The notes beneath the pieces were generated by a model. It saw only the letters and a list, made by a program, of their open reading frames with translations. It was not told where the DNA came from and did not search any database. Positions 34,193-37,102 of a stretch of DNA of 37,102 bases are shown piece by piece (the first letter of the stretch is position 1; each line of letters starts with the position of its first letter). This stretch comes from Eubacterium sp. (GTDB lineage Bacteria; Bacillota; Clostridia; Lachnospirales; Lachnospiraceae): assembly GCA_017965495.1 (NCBI GenBank), contig JAGCPW010000007.1, positions 1-37,102 on the forward strand. The letters are read 5' to 3'. The position numbers were made by a program, and so were the translations under genes.

Positions 34193-35452
34193 ATGAGTAG
34201 AGTAATAGTTATAGGAGCAGGTGCATCAGGTATGATGGCAGCCATTGCCGCTAAGAAGAATGGAAATGATGTAACACTGCTTGAGAAAAATGAAAAGTTA
34301 GGAAAGAAATTGTTTATCACGGGAAAAGGTAGATGCAATCTTACTAATGCATCCGACATCAATTCCCATATGAACAATTTAATGTCCAACCCTAAGTTTA
34401 TGTACAGCGCATTTAATGCGTTTGATTCGGATGACATTATTGCTCTAATAGAAGAGTCAGGCGTTAAAACAAAAGTGGAACGTGGAAATAGAGTTTTTCC
34501 AAAGAGCGATAAATCATCAGACGTTATCAAAGCGCTTAAGACTCAACTAGATTCATTAGGTGTAAATATAGTTTTAAACTATGAGGTAAAAAGCATAACT
34601 AAAGACGAAGAATTTAAAATTAATGATGGTGAATACACTTGTGATTCACTAATAGTGGCAACAGGTGGCCTTTCATATAAGTCTACCGGATCCACAGGAG
34701 ATGGATATAAGTTTGCAAAACAGTTTGGCCATGAAACAACCAAAACATATCCTTCATTAGTTCCATTTAATATTAAAGAAGACTACTGCAAAGAACTGCA
34801 AGGTTTGTCACTAAAAAATGTTAAACTCAGTTTATTAAAAGATGCGGATTGGAATAGTGAACATTATTCAGGACTTATTGAGAGTGGCATTTATCAAATA
34901 GTCTACGAAGAATTGGGTGAAATGATATTTACTCATTTTGGAGTGAGTGGCCCATTAGTGTTGAGCGCCAGTTCCTTTGTCGCAGACAAAATGGAAGATG
35001 GCTATAAAATTTCTATAGATTTAAAACCAGCGCTTGATGATGCGACTCTTGATAAAAGAATATTGAGAGACTTTGAAAAATACAAAAATAAGAACTTTAA
35101 TAATTCTTTAAATGATTTGTTGCCTAAAAAGTTAATTCCGATTATTATAAGACTGTCGGGTATTGATGAGTATAAAAAAGTAAACGAGATTACAAAGGAA
35201 GAGCGACAAAGATTAGTTACTCTTATTAAGAATCTTGAGTTTAACATTGATAGCCTAAGAGGTTATGATGAAGCAATTATCACTAAAGGTGGTATTAATG
35301 TAAAAGAGATTAACCCTAAGACTATGGAGTCTAAATTAGTGCCAGGGCTTTACTTTGTGGGTGAAGTATTGGATTTGGATTCTTTGACGGGTGGATATAA
35401 TTTGCAACTAGCTTGGAGTACAGGTTATGTGGCTGGAAGCAGCATATACTAG
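34193..35452 (+). CDS. BaiN/RdsA family FAD-dependent oxidoreductase (HI0933-like)
   Basis: This flavoprotein family (HI0933/YhiN) includes the rRNA dihydrouridine synthase RdsA of E. coli and BaiN, reported as a bile-acid reductase. The role here is undetermined. The 419-residue protein begins with the FAD dinucleotide-binding motif VIVIGAGASGMMAA and has LGKKLFITGKGRCNLTN, VATGGLSYKSTGSTGDGY, FTHFGVSGP and the C-terminal FVGEVLDLDSLTGGYNLQLAWSTG, all family signatures. The start ATG is only four bases after the T-tract of a terminator, and no Shine-Dalgarno is visible. It leads into cmk nine bases after its stop. Confidence 0.88.
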   Translation: MSRVIVIGAGASGMMAAIAAKKNGNDVTLLEKNEKLGKKLFITGKGRCNLTNASDINSHMNNLMSNPKFMYSAFNAFDSDDIIALIEESGVKTKVERGNRVFPKSDKSSDVIKALKTQLDSLGVNIVLNYEVKSITKDEEFKINDGEYTCDSLIVATGGLSYKSTGSTGDGYKFAKQFGHETTKTYPSLVPFNIKEDYCKELQGLSLKNVKLSLLKDADWNSEHYSGLIESGIYQIVYEELGEMIFTHFGVSGPLVLSASSFVADKMEDGYKISIDLKPALDDATLDKRILRDFEKYKNKNFNNSLNDLLPKKLIPIIIRLSGIDEYKKVNEITKEERQRLVTLIKNLEFNIDSLRGYDEAIITKGGINVKEINPKTMESKLVPGLYFVGEVLDLDSLTGGYNLQLAWSTGYVAGSSIY

Positions 35453-35461
35453 GAGGTAAGA

Positions 35462-36112
35462 ATGTATAATATAGCAATTGATGGACCAGCGGGAGCAGGA
35501 AAAAGTACAATAGCAAAAATTGTGGCTAAAGAACTTGGTTTTATATATGTAGACACTGGAGCTATGTATAGAACTTTGGCTTTGGCTTGTTTTAGAGACG
35601 GAATAGACACTACAGATGAAGAGGCTGTAGTTGCAAAATGTCAAAGTGTGGAAGTGACACTTGGATATGAAGATGGAACACAAAAGGTTTATCTAAACGG
35701 AGAAGATGTAAGTACAGAGATTAGACAGGAAGAAATTGGAAATCTTACTTCAGCCATTGCAGTTTACAGTGGCGTTAGAAAAATATTGGTTGCTTTACAG
35801 CAAGACCTTGCATCTAAGAATAATGTAGTAATGGATGGAAGAGATATTGGAACTGCAGTATTACCTAATGCGGATCTTAAAATATATTTGACAGCTAGTG
35901 TAAAGACTAGAGCAAAGAGAAGATATGATGAACTAGTGGAAAAAGGTCAAGACTGTGATTTAGAAGAGATAGAAAAAGATATTGAAGATAGAGATTACAG
36001 AGATATGAATCGTGAAGTATCACCTCTCACACAGGCAGATGATGCAGTGTTGGTTGATTCTTCTGATATGACTATTGATGAAGTAGTTGCAAAAATCATT
36101 TCTTTAAAATAG
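35462..36112 (+). CDS. cmk: Cytidylate kinase
   Basis: Cmk phosphorylates CMP and dCMP with ATP. The 216-residue protein has P-loop GPAGAGKST (8-16), the CMP-binding YVDTGAMYRTLAL, MDGRDIGTAVLP, and the arginine-rich lid (TRAKRRYDEL with REVSPLTQADDA). Length is typical. AGGAGG lies just before the ATG. The order flavoprotein-cmk-ispH-rpsA is common in clostridia. Confidence 0.97.
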   Translation: MYNIAIDGPAGAGKSTIAKIVAKELGFIYVDTGAMYRTLALACFRDGIDTTDEEAVVAKCQSVEVTLGYEDGTQKVYLNGEDVSTEIRQEEIGNLTSAIAVYSGVRKILVALQQDLASKNNVVMDGRDIGTAVLPNADLKIYLTASVKTRAKRRYDELVEKGQDCDLEEIEKDIEDRDYRDMNREVSPLTQADDAVLVDSSDMTIDEVVAKIISLK

Positions 36113-36120
36113 GAGTTAGC

Positions 36121-36966
36121 ATGGAAGTAATTTTAGCTAAAAAAGCAGGATTTTGTTTCGGAGTACAAAAGGCCATTGATATGGTTTATGACGAGGCAAA
36201 TAACTCTGACAATATAGTCACTTACGGACCAATAATTCACAATGAAGAAGTGGTTTCTGATTTGGAGAGTAAGGGTGTAAAGGCTATTGATTTTGATGAG
36301 AAAAAACTTAGTGAACTATCTGATTGTACTGTAGTTATTAGATCTCACGGAGTTGGAAAGAAGATTTATGATTCTTTGGAGCAGAAGAATTGTGAAGTGG
36401 TGGATGCCACATGTCCTTTCGTTAAGAAAATCCATAAGATAGTCTGGGAAGAGAGCGAAAAAGGAAAAACAATTATTATAGTTGGTAGCGAATATCATCC
36501 TGAGGTTGAAGGTATTAAAGGATGGGTGAATGGTAATGTTTTTATAGTGGATTCTGAAGAGGATGCTGAATCTATTAACCTTGAAGCGAATACTCCAGTA
36601 TGTATCGTTTCTCAGACCACCTACAACGCCGAAAAGTTCGCCAAATTAGTTGAAATTGTAGGTCAAAAAGGTTATGATAGTAATGTTGTGAATACTATTT
36701 GTAACGCCACAAATGAGCGTCAGACAGAAGCAAAAGAAATAGCTAAAAATGTGGATGCTATGATTGTTATAGGCGGTAAAAATAGTTCAAATACTCAAAA
36801 ATTATATGAAATTTGTAAAAATGAATGTGAAAATACTTTTTATATTCAAACTGCAAAGGATATGGATTTTGAGAAGTTGAAAGATTTTGAAAAAGTAGGT
36901 ATCACAGCAGGGGCTTCCACCCCAAAGAATATTATTGAGGAGGTTCATACCAAATGTCAGAGATGA
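36121..36966 (+). CDS. ispH: 4-hydroxy-3-methylbut-2-enyl diphosphate reductase
   Basis: IspH reduces HMBPP to IPP and DMAPP, the final MEP step, with a [4Fe-4S] cluster. The 281-residue protein has the cluster cysteines C12 (GFCFGV), C98 (ATCPFV) and C194 (ICNAT), and substrate histidines H40, H76 and H126 with E128. Length is the norm for a stand-alone IspH. The 3' end overlaps the next gene by 13 bases in another frame; in many clostridia these two products are one fused protein. AGGAG precedes the ATG. Confidence 0.96.
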   Translation: MEVILAKKAGFCFGVQKAIDMVYDEANNSDNIVTYGPIIHNEEVVSDLESKGVKAIDFDEKKLSELSDCTVVIRSHGVGKKIYDSLEQKNCEVVDATCPFVKKIHKIVWEESEKGKTIIIVGSEYHPEVEGIKGWVNGNVFIVDSEEDAESINLEANTPVCIVSQTTYNAEKFAKLVEIVGQKGYDSNVVNTICNATNERQTEAKEIAKNVDAMIVIGGKNSSNTQKLYEICKNECENTFYIQTAKDMDFEKLKDFEKVGITAGASTPKNIIEEVHTKCQR

Positions 36967-37102
36967 ACAACGAATTTGAACAAATGTTAGACGAAAGTTT
37001 CAAGACTATTCGCAATGGAGAAGTTCTTGAAGGAAAGGTTATTTCAGTTAAGCCAGAAGAGGCTGTACTTAATATTGGTTACAAGGCTGATGGAATTCTT
37101 CC
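36954..37102 (+). CDS. rpsA: Ribosomal protein S1 homologue, N-terminal part (3' end cut by window)
   Basis: S1-domain proteins bind mRNA on the 30S subunit. Only the first 49 codons are visible. They contain LDESFKTIRNGEVLEGKVIS and VLNIGYKADGIL, the start of a first S1 repeat and typical of RpsA. I choose ATG 36954 because GAGGAGG (36937-36943) lies ten bases upstream; a second in-frame ATG at 36963 is farther. It overlaps ispH by 13 bases, suggesting coupled translation. Confidence 0.85.
   Translation, partial: MSEMNNEFEQMLDESFKTIRNGEVLEGKVISVKPEEAVLNIGYKADGIL

Noticed and set aside
34072-34530. Minus-strand 152-codon open frame over the oadA end and flavoprotein start
   Set aside because: It crosses a strong terminator and two well-supported genes, with no recognisable protein features.

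Overview
The window is a 37.1-kb chromosomal segment of an AT-rich, low-GC Gram-positive bacterium. It is most likely a clostridium of the Lachnospiraceae type. The evidence is strong GGAGG Shine-Dalgarno sites, AGA-rich arginine codon use, RNase Y, RqcH, a lipoteichoic-acid-synthase-like protein, a meso-DAP type MurE, a Gram-positive SOS box in front of recA, and a Na+-pumping decarboxylase cluster. The genus assignment is inference. I saw no rRNA, tRNA, CRISPR array, insertion sequence, prophage gene or attachment site. Gene density is very high and the longest non-coding gap is about 180 bases.

Layout. (1) 2-4600: the classic clostridial run dxs (5' cut by the window edge), tlyA, nadK, argR, recN. 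(2) 4628-6948: an SseB-like/FHA fusion protein and glycogen synthase, closed by a long two-way terminator. (3) 6963-8699 on the minus strand: rqcH, divergent from yicC with back-to-back promoters. (4) 8786-13932: yicC, gmk, rpoZ, rimO (TTG start), pgsA and a class Ic aspartate aminotransferase, ending in a terminator. (5) 14003-15742: SOS-regulated recA and recX. (6) 15775-19922: rny behind a perfect consensus promoter, then proC, a NUDIX ADP-ribose pyrophosphatase and xerD. (7) 19944-21053 on the minus strand: a lone DAHP synthase. (8) 21109-27008: an LTA-synthase-like protein, scpA, scpB, dapF and murE, followed by asnB (27056-28939). (9) 29003-34188: a five-gene biotin-dependent carboxyl-transfer/Na+ pump operon. 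(10) 34193-37102: a BaiN/RdsA-family flavoprotein, cmk, ispH and the start of rpsA (cut by the window edge).

How the genes work together. Most are core genes: isoprenoid synthesis (dxs, ispH), nucleotide and cofactor supply (nadK, gmk, cmk), recombination and repair (recA, recX, recN, xerD), RNA and translation (tlyA, rny, yicC, rqcH, rpoZ, rimO, rpsA), chromosome segregation (scpAB) and envelope (pgsA, murE, dapF, ltaS-like).

The most distinctive block is 29084-34153. It encodes an acyl-CoA carboxyltransferase (12S/MmdA-like), a lipoprotein-fused OadG-like gamma subunit, a free biotin carrier, the OadB Na+ pump and a free pyruvate/oxaloacetate carboxyltransferase (5S/OadA-like). It therefore holds the parts of a transcarboxylase and of a Na+ decarboxylase pump together. 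I do not see a wholly new defence or mobile system. The unusual points are fusion architectures, regulatory inverted repeats and this hybrid pump operon.
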